A stretch of 9,338 nt of DNA from Flavobacteriaceae bacterium (GCA_018623655.1 JAAZVG010000051.1:1-9338); one strand, 5' to 3'. Numbered from the stretch's first letter, positions 1-7,344 are shown. The notes: generated from the sequence alone by a model not told the origin. Numbers and translations: made by a program.

Positions 1-1382
1 GTATAAACTTTAAACCCTTGTTTTTTAAGGGCGGTTTTATCAAGCAGTCGTCTACCGTCGAAGATAAAGGCTGGCTTGAGCATCTGATTAAAAATGCGAG
101 CGTAATCATAGCCTTTAAACTCATCCCACTCGGTAAGCACAGCAATGGCATGCGCCTTATTAGCCGCTTCATAAGGGTCATTCACCACGGTCAGGTAACG
201 TTCATTCTCTTCTGGGCTTCGTGTGCCTAGGTAATTCAGATCGCTCAGCATTTGAGCTCTAGATACCTTAGGATCGTAAACGGTAATCTCTGCACGTTCT
301 TCAATCAGGGCATCAGCTACGTAGATGGCTGCCGACTCACGGGTATCGTTGGTGTCTTTCTTAAAGGCCCATCCGTAAAAAGCAATCTTCTTGCCTGAAA
401 CGGTATTGTATAGACTAGCGATGATATGATCGGCAAAGCGACGCTTCTGATGATCATTCATGATAATAACCTGTTCCCAGTAATCAGCTACTTCAGTAAG
501 CCCGTAACTGCGAGCGATGTATACTAGGTTGAGAATGTCCTTTTGAAAACAAGATCCCCCAAAACCTACCGAAGACTTTAAAAACTTCGGACCAATACGA
601 GAATCAAGCCCGATAGCCTTAGCGACCTCGTCTACATTAGCATCGGTTTTTTCACAAAGCGCAGAAATCGCATTAATCGATGATACACGTTGTGCTAAAA
701 AGGCATTGGCAACAAGCTTCGAAAGCTCTGATGACCAGACATTAGTCTGTAAGATGCGCTCTTTGGGTAACCAGTGCTCATAGATAGAAGAAAGGGCGTC
801 TTTAGCCGCTTTCCCTGAGGGTGTGTTATCTCCACCAATAAGTACGCGATCAGCGTTGAGTAGATCATCAATGGCCGTACCCTCTGCTAAAAATTCAGGA
901 TTCGATAGAATCTCAAACTTTACCCCGTTACCGGTGTTCTCTAAAATATTTTTAAGAGCCTGGGCAGTACGAACCGGTAGGGTAGACTTCTCAATGACAA
1001 TCTTATCGGTGGTAGCCACCTTAGCTATGGTGCGAGCCGATAGCTCAATGTATTTAAGATCTGCTGCTTGTCCTTTTCCCTTACCATAAGTCTTGGTAGG
1101 GGTGTTAACCGAAATAAAGATGATATCTGCTTCTTCGATTGCACGTTCTACCTCGGTGGTAAAAAACAGGTTCTTATCACGCTGCTGACCCACAAGCTCA
1201 GCAAGGCCTGGCTCGTACACGGGAAGCTGATCTAAATCATCATGATTCCAAAGCGCGATACGCTCAGGATTAATATCTGCTACGTTGACCGTTATCTCAG
1301 GACACTGTGATGCGATGACCGTCATCGTTGGTCCTCCAACGTAACCGGCACCGATACAGCAAATGTTTTTAATTGCTTTCAT
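1..1382 (-). CDS. ugd: UDP-glucose 6-dehydrogenase, 3' end cut by window edge
   Basis: Oxidises UDP-glucose to UDP-glucuronate with two NAD+, a cytosolic step that supplies precursors for surface polysaccharides. The ATG at 1380-1382 opens a frame that stays open to the left edge, giving 460 residues; family members of this type are only a few residues longer, so just the last codons are missing. The Rossmann motif GAGYVGG is at residues 11-17, the family signature YGKGKGQAADLKY lies around 100-112, the active-site lysine in SELSKL is residue 222, and the catalytic cysteine in GFGGSCFQKD is residue 278. The VGGPT and FGGSCFQKD motifs match the animal/plant-like subgroup, which is common in Bacteroidota, rather than the shorter enterobacterial form. 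It is the last minus-strand gene here, about 80 bases after mnmE, and has its own promoter-like element. Sampled lines are about 45% G+C, above the mid-30s of several neighbours. Confidence 0.96.
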   Translation of the reverse strand, partial: MKAIKNICCIGAGYVGGPTMTVIASQCPEITVNVADINPERIALWNHDDLDQLPVYEPGLAELVGQQRDKNLFFTTEVERAIEEADIIFISVNTPTKTYGKGKGQAADLKYIELSARTIAKVATTDKIVIEKSTLPVRTAQALKNILENTGNGVKFEILSNPEFLAEGTAIDDLLNADRVLIGGDNTPSGKAAKDALSSIYEHWLPKERILQTNVWSSELSKLVANAFLAQRVSSINAISALCEKTDANVDEVAKAIGLDSRIGPKFLKSSVGFGGSCFQKDILNLVYIARSYGLTEVADYWEQVIIMNDHQKRRFADHIIASLYNTVSGKKIAFYGWAFKKDTNDTRESAAIYVADALIEERAEITVYDPKVSRAQMLSDLNYLGTRSPEENERYLTVVNDPYEAANKAHAIAVLTEWDEFKGYDYARIFNQMLKPAFIFDGRRLLDKTALKKQGFKVY

Positions 1383-1401
1383 ATTCTATTAAATAGCCGT
1401 T

Positions 1402-1409
1402 CAAAGGTA
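1402..1409 (-). promoter_or_regulatory. Putative Bacteroidota -7 promoter element for ugd
   Basis: On the minus strand this reads TACCTTTG, an exact match to the Bacteroidota -7 consensus TAnnTTTG. It lies about 20 bases before the ugd ATG, which would give a very short leader. I see no well-placed -33 TTG, so it is supported by the -7 element alone. Confidence 0.45.
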
Positions 1410-1462
1410 GTCAATACTGAAGTTTCATAAGGTACTTGACTTATCGTGAAGCCAAAGACTAT

Positions 1463-2845
1463 TTATTTTCCGATACAGAAATTGGAGAAAATAGATCCCA
1501 GAAGATCATCAGTGTTAACTTCCCCCGTAATCTCTCCCAAGTGATGAATGACTTTACGAAGCGAAATCGCAAAAAGATCGCTAGGAATATTTTGGGCGAT
1601 GCCTGATTCTAGCTCAAAGATTTCTTGTAATGCACTGTGCAAGGCTCCATAGTGTCTTGAGTTGCTTACAACTGTTTCGTTTGACCCCTTTTTTCCTTGC
1701 AATACTCGTTCAACTAGCCTGTGTTTTAAGTCGTCAATGGCGATTTTGTTTTTGGCCGAAAGGGGTAAAAACTCAACACCTCCAGGAACTTGAAGATCAA
1801 AATTTTCGTTTAAATCAATTTTATTGAACAGAACCAAGGTTCTAGAAAGATCTACATTGTTTTCATCGAGTAATGAGATTGTAGAATTAAGGTCTTTTTG
1901 GGTTGAAGATTGAGAGTCAATAATTAAGATAACTACGTCCGCTTTCTTGGCGCTTTCTAGGGATCTTACAATTCCTAATTTTTCGATTTGATCACTAGTC
2001 TTTCTAATACCAGCTGTGTCAATGAATCGAAAAAGAATTCCATCGATAATTAATCGATCTTCAATGGTATCTCGGGTTGTTCCAGCGATATCACTTACAA
2101 TAGCCCTTTCTTCATTTAGAAGCGCGTTTAATAGCGTAGACTTACCTACATTGGGGGCACCAAGTAGAGCTACTGAAACCCCTTGTTTGATTGCGTTGCC
2201 ATAAGCAAATGAATCGAGAAGTTCCTTGATCGATTGTTTGATTTTTTCTAATAGACTTTTCAATTCATCTCTACTCGCAAAGGTTACATCCTCTCCAGAA
2301 AAATCGAGTTCGAGTTCAATCATCGATGCCATATGAATGAGTTGACTGCGGAGATCTTTCAGTGCATCAGTAAACCCCCCTCTCATTTGATTAATAGCCA
2401 ATTGATGTGCCGCTTCGCTTTCAGATGCAATTAAATCTGCTACAGCCTCAGCAGTGGAAAGAGACATCTTACCGTTGAGAAAGGCACGTTTAGTAAATTC
2501 TCCAGGGTCTGCAATTCTACATCTTTTAGAAGCGATCAATTTGTTAAGTAAGGTCTGTTGAATATAGGTGCTCCCATGACACGAAATTTCAATAACATCT
2601 TCACCTGTGTAGGAGCGAGGGGCTTTAAATACGCTAACTAAGGCTTGATCAATAATCTGATCATCAAAAATTACATCGCCTAAATGTATGGTATGAGAGT
2701 CTTGCTCTATTAATTTTTTGGATCCAATAGGATTAAAATGTTCATTTACTAAGTCAATCGCACTGGGCCCAGATAAACGAATTACGGCAATAGCTCCTGC
2801 ACCTGGCGCAGTGGCTATTGCCGCAATAGTGTCATCAAAAAGCAT
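1463..2845 (-). CDS. mnmE: tRNA uridine-5-carboxymethylaminomethyl modification GTPase MnmE
   Basis: Complete 460-residue MnmE (TrmE). With MnmG it installs the carboxymethylaminomethyl group on C5 of the wobble uridine (U34) of certain tRNAs, acting in the cytosol as a GTPase activated by dimerisation and potassium. The N-terminal tetrahydrofolate-binding domain covers about residues 1-118, and helical segments flank an inserted G domain. G1 GAPNVGKST is at 229-237, G2 GTTRDT at 255-260, G3 DTAG at 276-279, G4 NKID at 341-344 and G5 SAK at 363-365. The protein ends in the diagnostic FCIGK with its conserved cysteine at 457. The start ATG follows the dnaN stop after a single base (TAATATG), so it is probably co-transcribed and translationally coupled with dnaN. 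Nothing is truncated or missing. Confidence 0.98.
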   Translation of the reverse strand: MLFDDTIAAIATAPGAGAIAVIRLSGPSAIDLVNEHFNPIGSKKLIEQDSHTIHLGDVIFDDQIIDQALVSVFKAPRSYTGEDVIEISCHGSTYIQQTLLNKLIASKRCRIADPGEFTKRAFLNGKMSLSTAEAVADLIASESEAAHQLAINQMRGGFTDALKDLRSQLIHMASMIELELDFSGEDVTFASRDELKSLLEKIKQSIKELLDSFAYGNAIKQGVSVALLGAPNVGKSTLLNALLNEERAIVSDIAGTTRDTIEDRLIIDGILFRFIDTAGIRKTSDQIEKLGIVRSLESAKKADVVILIIDSQSSTQKDLNSTISLLDENNVDLSRTLVLFNKIDLNENFDLQVPGGVEFLPLSAKNKIAIDDLKHRLVERVLQGKKGSNETVVSNSRHYGALHSALQEIFELESGIAQNIPSDLFAISLRKVIHHLGEITGEVNTDDLLGSIFSNFCIGK

Positions 2846-2846
2846 A

Positions 2847-3965
2847 TTAACTATTTAGCATCACTGGCATCACGAGCATTGTAATACTCTCTCCAGCATC
2901 TAAACCATCAACGGGTGTAAGCAGTCCTGCTCGGTTTGGCAAACTCATAGCTAATTGTACATCTTCACAATCAAGAGCATTGAGCATCTCGGTTAAGAAG
3001 CGGGAATTAAATCCAATTTGAAGATCATCACCTTGGTAAGAGCAACTCAAACGCTCATCGGCCTTATTGCTGTAGTCAACATCCTCTGCAGAAATGTTTA
3101 TTTCGGCACCGGCCATCTTAAGTCGAATCTGGTGGGTTGTTTTATTTGAGAAAATCGAAACCCTTCTCACAGAAGCTAAAAACAACGCTCTAGAAACCGA
3201 TAGTAGATTTGGATTCTCTTTCGGAATTACAGCTTCGTAATTCGGGTATTTACCATCAATTAATCGGCTGATAATTTCAATATTGTCAAAACTGAATTTA
3301 GCGTTTACATCGGTATAAGAAACTGAAACGTTTTGGTCGTTTCCTACTAAAATACTTTTTAAGACGTTCAATGGTTTTTTAGGCATTATAAATTCGGCAG
3401 TCGAGTTTGCACGGCAGTCGTCTCTGCGATACTTTACCAATTTATGTGCATCGGTAGCCACAAAGGTGATATTTGTAAGGTCACATTGAAATAAAACACC
3501 ACTCATTACAGGCCTTAAATCATCATTACCGGCAGCAAAAAGCGTTTTAGAAATTGCGGTAGCGAGTATGTCACCTTGAATTTCAAATCCTTCAGCATCG
3601 TTAAGGCTTACTGGTTTTGGGAAATCATCCCCGTCTGCCGATGCTAATGCGTATTTGCCATTTGCTGCACTGATTTCAACCGTACCATTATCTGAAACGA
3701 TGAAGGTAAGGGGTTGATCGGCGAACGTTTTAAGTGTATCTAAAAGAAGTTTTGCAGGTAATGCTATTACTCCAGAATCAGTTGAATCGACTTCTAATTC
3801 TGCACTTATTGTTGTTTCTAAATCAGATGCAAACAATTTTAAACTAGCTTCTTTTAGATCGAATAATATATGATCTAATATCGGTAAAGTATTATTGGTT
3901 GCGATAACACCACCTAATACCTGTAAGTGATCTTTTAAATAAGAACTTGATACTATAAACTTCAT
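2847..3965 (-). CDS. dnaN: DNA polymerase III beta subunit (sliding clamp)
   Basis: Full-length 372-residue beta clamp. The dimeric ring encircles DNA and tethers the replicative polymerase and other partners. The N-terminus (MKFIVSSSYLKDHLQ, then NNTLPILDHILF) is typical, and the length matches three clamp domains of roughly 120 residues each, divided near residues 125 and 245. The family hallmark GKYPNY is in the middle of the protein (about residues 238-243), and the C-terminus VMPVMLNS corresponds to the usual MPMRL-type ending that forms part of the protein-binding pocket. In many bacteria dnaN sits with dnaA and recF; here it lies between a SAM hydrolase gene and mnmE. It is one base from mnmE and about 40 bases after the SAM hydrolase gene, with a promoter-like element immediately before its ATG. 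Confidence 0.97.
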   Translation of the reverse strand: MKFIVSSSYLKDHLQVLGGVIATNNTLPILDHILFDLKEASLKLFASDLETTISAELEVDSTDSGVIALPAKLLLDTLKTFADQPLTFIVSDNGTVEISAANGKYALASADGDDFPKPVSLNDAEGFEIQGDILATAISKTLFAAGNDDLRPVMSGVLFQCDLTNITFVATDAHKLVKYRRDDCRANSTAEFIMPKKPLNVLKSILVGNDQNVSVSYTDVNAKFSFDNIEIISRLIDGKYPNYEAVIPKENPNLLSVSRALFLASVRRVSIFSNKTTHQIRLKMAGAEINISAEDVDYSNKADERLSCSYQGDDLQIGFNSRFLTEMLNALDCEDVQLAMSLPNRAGLLTPVDGLDAGESITMLVMPVMLNS

Positions 3966-3969
3966 ATAA

Positions 3970-3977
3970 CAAATATA
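3970..3977 (-). promoter_or_regulatory. Putative -7 promoter element abutting dnaN
   Basis: The minus strand reads TATATTTG, an exact TAnnTTTG match, ending only four bases before the dnaN ATG. If used, transcription would start at or next to the start codon, giving a leaderless or near-leaderless message. I find no good -33 TTG, and the surrounding DNA is A+T rich, so a chance match is possible. Confidence 0.4.
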
Positions 3978-4004
3978 TTTTAAAACTAGGTTTTGACGAC
4001 CGAT

Positions 4005-4844
4005 TTAAGTATCACTTATAAACAATAGGTTAACACTTGAGCCTATTTGCATTCCTAGCAGTGTTTGGGCTGATCCTGACCGACCAGGAACACCTTTAAA
4101 AACACTAATCTGTAAATGATCGGCACTGTTATAATGGGCTATTTGTCTACCTAATGCAGCACGATTTGCCATTTCATCTTTGATAGTCCTAGAAAAATCA
4201 TTCAAACTCTCATAAATATGATGTATTTGATGATTTCTAATATGTATTTGTATTTTTCGTCCAGAACGTCGCGCTTCAATATCTACTTTGCGAATATTCG
4301 TAACCACATTGCCAAATTGATCTATGTAAATTACCTCCCCGAAAATTTGAGTGGCATTTTCATTGATGGTTCCATATTGTTCAGGGTAGGTCAGCAAATT
4401 TTTAGCAGATTTTCCTAATAGAGCTAAGGAGCCGCCTTTTAAGAGATGAACAGCGATTTTGCTAAATGTTTCGAGTTCTACAAAGTCTGAAAAGTCGGAG
4501 TAGGCTGTAACTTCGATGGCTTCGTCAATATTTGATAAACCAACAATAGCAGGAATTATACCGTTATCTGCTGCGATAAAAAAGTGGCTTCTTGCTTTTA
4601 CTATTAAGTGCCTTTGCTCCGGTGTTATTGAACTATTTATACCCAAAACATGGATGCTGTTTTCTGGAAACTCTGAGAATGAGTTTCGCACTACATAGGC
4701 AGCCTCCTTTAGATTGAAAGGATTAATTGAGTGCGAGATATCAACAATACTTGCCGAAGGATTTAAGGTCAGTATTCTCCCTTTTACTTGAGCTATAAAG
4801 TGATCTTTTAAACCAAAATCGGTGGTCAGGGTGATTACTGGCAT
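4005..4844 (-). CDS. SAM hydroxide adenosyltransferase (SAM hydrolase) family protein, DUF62-type
   Basis: 279-residue member of the family that includes archaeal and bacterial S-adenosyl-L-methionine hydrolases (SAM plus water to adenosine and methionine) and the fluorinase/chlorinase enzymes. The N-terminus ITLTTDFGLKD is the family signature. It is followed by VDISHSINPFN (about 34-44), AADNGI (91-96), the FSKIAVHLLKGG segment with His133, and IYIDQFGNVVTNI in the C-terminal domain. In characterised SAM hydrolases a DPGVG-type loop gives the Asp and Arg of an Asp-Arg-His triad. Here that loop reads GINSSITPEQR, with Asn70 in the Asp position and Arg78 offset by one residue, while His133 is kept. 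Binding of SAM is plausible but hydrolase activity is uncertain. The start fits the family N-terminus exactly. The gene is divergent from phoH and upstream of dnaN. Confidence 0.9.
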   Translation of the reverse strand: MPVITLTTDFGLKDHFIAQVKGRILTLNPSASIVDISHSINPFNLKEAAYVVRNSFSEFPENSIHVLGINSSITPEQRHLIVKARSHFFIAADNGIIPAIVGLSNIDEAIEVTAYSDFSDFVELETFSKIAVHLLKGGSLALLGKSAKNLLTYPEQYGTINENATQIFGEVIYIDQFGNVVTNIRKVDIEARRSGRKIQIHIRNHQIHHIYESLNDFSRTIKDEMANRAALGRQIAHYNSADHLQISVFKGVPGRSGSAQTLLGMQIGSSVNLLFISDT

Positions 4845-4887
4845 GAATTGTTAATAGAATTATCGATTTCTCTAGGGGTATTTTGGC

Positions 4888-4895
4888 TAAGTTTG
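4888..4895 (+). promoter_or_regulatory. Putative -7 promoter element for phoH-purC
   Basis: TAAGTTTG is an exact match to the TAnnTTTG element of Bacteroidota. It lies in the 79-base divergent gap between the SAM hydrolase gene and phoH, about 28 bases before the phoH start codon. No clear -33 TTG is seen at 17-23 bases upstream. Confidence 0.45.
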
Positions 4896-4923
4896 TTTGA
4901 GGTAAAATTAGTGAAAAGATATT

Positions 4924-5886
4924 TTGAACGAACTCATCATTGAACTTACAGACATTAGCGCCCAAGACTTTTTTGGGATGAATAATGAAACAATCACCTC
5001 ATTGAAGAATTATTTTCCAAAATTGAAGATAGTGGCCCGTGGAAATAAGGTGAAAGCATTCGGGGATGAAGCCGTCTTAGACGAATTTGAGAAGCGATTT
5101 GATTTACTAACTTCTCATTTTGCCCGCTACAATCGTTTGGACGAAAATAGTCTAGAGAGAATCTTAACCTCCGATGATTCTGAAGTAACCGCTTTAAACG
5201 ATGTCCCGAAATCTTCAGACGCTACCTTAGTACATGGAGTAAACGGCCGAAAAATCAAGGCTCAGACTTTAAATCAAAAAAGACTGGTCGAGGCCGTTCA
5301 ACAAAACGATATGGTGTTTGCTATTGGACCAGCAGGGACAGGTAAAACTTACACCGGGGTTGCCCTTGCCGTAAAAGCACTAAAAGAGAAGCAAGTTCGC
5401 AGAATCATTTTGACCAGACCAGCAGTCGAGGCGGGAGAGAGTTTGGGATTTCTACCTGGAGATTTAAAGGAAAAGTTAGATCCGTATATGCAGCCTTTAT
5501 ACGACGCATTACGTGATATGATTCCTTCTGAGAAGCTAGAAAACTATCTCGAAACTGGAGTAATTCAAATTGCCCCGATGGCATTTATGCGCGGTAGAAC
5601 TTTAGACGGAGCCTTTGTGATCTTAGATGAAGCTCAGAACACCACACATGCTCAAATGAAAATGTTTTTAACTCGAATGGGTAAGAATGCTAAGTTTCTT
5701 GTAACTGGTGATCCTGGACAAATTGATTTACCAAGACGAGTAATTTCTGGGCTCAAGGAGGCACTACTCGTTTTAAATAAAATTGAAGGAATAGGAATCG
5801 TTTATCTAGATGATAAAGATGTTATTCGTCATCGTTTAGTTAAGAAAGTCATCGATGCCTACAAAAACATAGAACATCAAAATTAG
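4924..5886 (+). CDS. PhoH family ATPase
   Basis: 320-residue cytosolic PhoH-like protein, a P-loop ATPase related to superfamily 1 helicases. Its precise role is not well settled; links to phosphate starvation and RNA metabolism are reported for the family. A small N-terminal KH-like segment (IVARGNKVKAFGDE, about 36-49) precedes the ATPase domain. Walker A GPAGTGKT is at 135-142, LTRPAVEAGESLGFLPGD at 163-180, Walker B FVILDEAQN at 231-239 and the GDPGQID motif at 262-268. The start is a TTG; the next in-frame ATG is 18 codons later, inside the conserved N-terminal region (DFFGMNN), so I prefer the TTG. The stop codon is one base from the purC ATG, so the two are probably coupled. Likely transcribed from the element at 4888. 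Confidence 0.95.
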   Translation: MNELIIELTDISAQDFFGMNNETITSLKNYFPKLKIVARGNKVKAFGDEAVLDEFEKRFDLLTSHFARYNRLDENSLERILTSDDSEVTALNDVPKSSDATLVHGVNGRKIKAQTLNQKRLVEAVQQNDMVFAIGPAGTGKTYTGVALAVKALKEKQVRRIILTRPAVEAGESLGFLPGDLKEKLDPYMQPLYDALRDMIPSEKLENYLETGVIQIAPMAFMRGRTLDGAFVILDEAQNTTHAQMKMFLTRMGKNAKFLVTGDPGQIDLPRRVISGLKEALLVLNKIEGIGIVYLDDKDVIRHRLVKKVIDAYKNIEHQN

Positions 5887-5887
5887 T

Positions 5888-6841
5888 ATGATAAATACAT
5901 TGATGCACACCGATTTTAGTTTCAAAGGTCAACAGTCGGTTTACAGAGGAAAAGTAAGAGAGGTTTATACCTTAGATAACGGATTATTAGTCATGGTTGC
6001 TACAGATCGGCTCTCTGCATTTGATGTAGTCATGCCAAAGGGGATACCTTTTAAAGGACAAATATTGAATCAAATTGCTACACGAATGCTGAGGGATACT
6101 TCTTCGAAGGTTCCTAATTGGTTGCTTGCGACTCCTGATCCGAATGTAGCTGTCGGAAAGGCATGCGAGCCGTTTAAAGTAGAGATGGTGATTCGAGGCT
6201 ATATGGCTGGACACGCATCGCGTGAATATGCGAAAGGAAATCGTACACTATGTGGAGTTACTCTACCAGAGGGTCTTAGGGAAAATGATCCATTTCCAGA
6301 GCCAATAATCACACCAGCTACCAAAGCAGATCAAGGGGATCATGATGAAGACATCTCACGTGAGGAAATTTTATCTAGAGGCATCGTTAGTGATGCTGAC
6401 TATCAAATTCTTGAGAATTATACTCGTACACTGTTTGAAGAAGGTTCGCGTATTGCAAAAGAGAGAGGCTTATTATTAGTGGATACCAAGTATGAGTTTG
6501 GGAAAACATCTGATGGGGAGATTGTACTAATTGATGAGGTACACACGCCAGATTCTTCAAGATACTTTTACGCTAATTCTTATGAAGAACTTCAAAAAAA
6601 AGGCGAACCACAGAAACAACTCTCAAAAGAATTTGTGAGGCGTTGGTTGATCGAAAATGATTTTCAGGGATTAGAAGGGCAGAAGCTTCCACTTATGAGT
6701 GATCAATATATTAATGGTGTTTCTGAGCGTTATATCGAATTGTATGAAGCTATTACAGCCGAAAGATTTATAAAGGCGAATACCCAATATATTCAAGAGC
6801 GTATCCAACAAAATGTCAATACTTATCTCGCGAACTTATAA
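5888..6841 (+). CDS. purC: Phosphoribosylaminoimidazole-succinocarboxamide (SAICAR) synthase
   Basis: Catalyses the ATP-dependent joining of aspartate to CAIR, giving SAICAR in de novo purine synthesis in the cytosol. It is complete at 317 residues, the long form typical of Bacteroidota and yeast rather than the roughly 240-residue E. coli form. GKVREVY (21-27) forms the N-terminal nucleotide-binding strand, DRLSAFD (40-46) and KGIPFKGQILNQI are highly conserved, and EMVIRGY (99-105), HDEDISREE, LVDTKYEFG and LIDEVHTPDSSRY follow in the expected order. The ATG at 5888 is chosen because it sits one base after the phoH stop and fits the usual N-terminal length; an in-frame ATG five codons later is a weaker alternative. 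No other purine gene is nearby, so it is coupled to phoH rather than to a pur operon. Confidence 0.97.
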   Translation: MINTLMHTDFSFKGQQSVYRGKVREVYTLDNGLLVMVATDRLSAFDVVMPKGIPFKGQILNQIATRMLRDTSSKVPNWLLATPDPNVAVGKACEPFKVEMVIRGYMAGHASREYAKGNRTLCGVTLPEGLRENDPFPEPIITPATKADQGDHDEDISREEILSRGIVSDADYQILENYTRTLFEEGSRIAKERGLLLVDTKYEFGKTSDGEIVLIDEVHTPDSSRYFYANSYEELQKKGEPQKQLSKEFVRRWLIENDFQGLEGQKLPLMSDQYINGVSERYIELYEAITAERFIKANTQYIQERIQQNVNTYLANL

Positions 6842-6922
6842 AGTTTTTTAAGAGATAATTTATTGAAAATCATTAATTCTCGAAGAAATAGCCTTCCTTT
6901 GTCTAAGAACAAAAAATTTATT

Positions 6923-7114
6923 ATGACTGGGAAAGTGAAATTTTTCAATGAAACCAAAGGTTTTGGTTTTATTACCAATGACGAAACTGGCGAAGATGTG
7001 TTTGTACACGTAACTGCCTTACGCGGATTGCGTATTAACGAGGGCGACGCTGTTTCTTACGAAGAAGAGGCCGGAAAAAAAGGTACTCAAGCCGCCAATA
7101 TTGAATTGATTTAA
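6923..7114 (+). CDS. CspA-family cold-shock protein
   Basis: Small single-stranded nucleic acid binding protein of the cold-shock domain (OB-fold) family, probably an RNA chaperone or anti-terminator. It has 63 residues from the ATG at 6923 and starts MTGKVKFFNETKGFGFI. RNP1 (KGFGFI, 12-17) and RNP2 (VFVHV, 26-30) are both intact, and the KKGTQAANI tail is standard. The frame remains open for 20 codons upstream to a TTG at 6863, but those codons (rich in Lys, Asn, Arg, Ser) do not resemble a domain and the family begins at the ATG, so I use the ATG. The gene lies 81 bases after purC with no terminator between, so read-through from purC is possible, and a strong terminator follows. Confidence 0.93.
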   Translation: MTGKVKFFNETKGFGFITNDETGEDVFVHVTALRGLRINEGDAVSYEEEAGKKGTQAANIELI

Positions 7115-7140
7115 TACCAAACAATATATTGCGATTAGAG

Positions 7141-7165
7141 AAAGCAGCCTTTAGGCTGCTTTTTT
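7141..7165 (+). terminator. Rho-independent terminator of the cold-shock gene
   Basis: A perfect nine-pair stem (AAAGCAGCC with GGCTGCTTT) closes a four-base TTTA loop and runs into six T's. It begins 27 bases after the cold-shock stop codon and should end the phoH-purC-csp unit. Confidence 0.9.
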
Positions 7166-7172
7166 AATGAAA

Positions 7173-7215
7173 TAAAAAACCGAATATCTGTCCTAGATAT
7201 CCGGCTTTTATTTTT
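7173..7215. terminator. Two-sided hairpin terminator between csp and tRNA-Met
   Basis: The stem CCGAATATCT (7180-7189) pairs with AGATATCCGG (7195-7204) with one A-C mismatch and a five-base loop. It is flanked by an A-run on the left and TTTTATTTTT on the right, so it can act in both directions. On the minus strand it lies 12 bases beyond the tRNA 3' end and is followed by a T-run, making it the tRNA terminator. On the plus strand it backs up the terminator at 7141. Confidence 0.8.
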
Positions 7216-7216
7216 G

Positions 7217-7290
7217 TAGCGAGGGGGGGAATTGAACCCCCGACCTCAGGGTTATGAATCCTGCGCTCTAACCACCTGAGCTACCTCGCC
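7217..7290 (-). tRNA. tRNA-Met (anticodon CAT), probably elongator
   Basis: A 74-base cloverleaf is read on the minus strand. The acceptor stem is GGCGAGG with CCTCGCT, and the discriminator is A. The D arm is GCTC/GAGC with a nine-base loop, and the anticodon loop TTCATAA places CAT at 7254-7256. The variable loop has five bases, and the T arm is GGGGG/CCCCC with loop TTCAATT. No CCA is encoded (CAA follows). Two non-Watson-Crick pairs are present: G1-U72 in the acceptor stem and A31-C39 at the base of the anticodon loop. Position 1-72 is not the C-A mismatch of an initiator tRNA, so elongator Met is preferred. A CAT anticodon could also mark a lysidine-modified tRNA-Ile, which I consider less likely from the acceptor stem. 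Confidence 0.92.
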
Positions 7291-7312
7291 AATTGTGGTT
7301 TTTAAGAGGCTG

Positions 7313-7344
7313 CAAATATAGTTTATTATTTTTTTTAATATCAA
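7313..7344 (-). promoter_or_regulatory. Promoter of tRNA-Met (-33 TTG and -7 TATATTTG)
   Basis: On the minus strand a TTG at 7342-7344 is followed by a 21-base A+T-rich spacer and then TATATTTG at 7313-7320. This fits the Bacteroidota promoter layout (-33 TTG, spacer of about 19-23, -7 TAnnTTTG). Transcription would start about 15-20 bases before the mature tRNA 5' end at 7290. It is the best-formed promoter in the window. Confidence 0.75.

Noticed and set aside
823..1089. 88-codon plus-strand frame inside ugd
   Set aside because: It lies wholly antisense to the conserved ugd frame and has no recognisable domain.
4005..4844. A fluorinase or chlorinase
   Set aside because: Such labels are common for this family, but halogenases are rare. 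The length and gene context fit the widespread SAM hydrolase-type group, and nothing here supports a halide site.
4903..4910. TAATTTTA on the minus strand as a promoter for the SAM hydrolase gene
   Set aside because: It lacks the final G of the TAnnTTTG element, sits almost 60 bases from the start codon and has no -33 partner that I can place.
4741..4965. 74-codon minus-strand frame across the divergent SAM hydrolase/phoH gap
   Set aside because: It overlaps both well-supported genes in another frame and resembles no family, so it is a shadow frame.
6894..6901. TTCCTTTG as a -7 promoter element for the cold-shock gene
   Set aside because: It matches only seven of the eight-base layout (TT in place of TA), and the nearest TTG is 28 bases upstream, outside the usual spacing. 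Read-through from purC is equally likely.
6863..6922. In-frame TTG that would extend the cold-shock protein by 20 residues
   Set aside because: The added residues do not resemble any domain, and the family begins at the internal ATG at 6923. The stretch is more likely untranslated leader.
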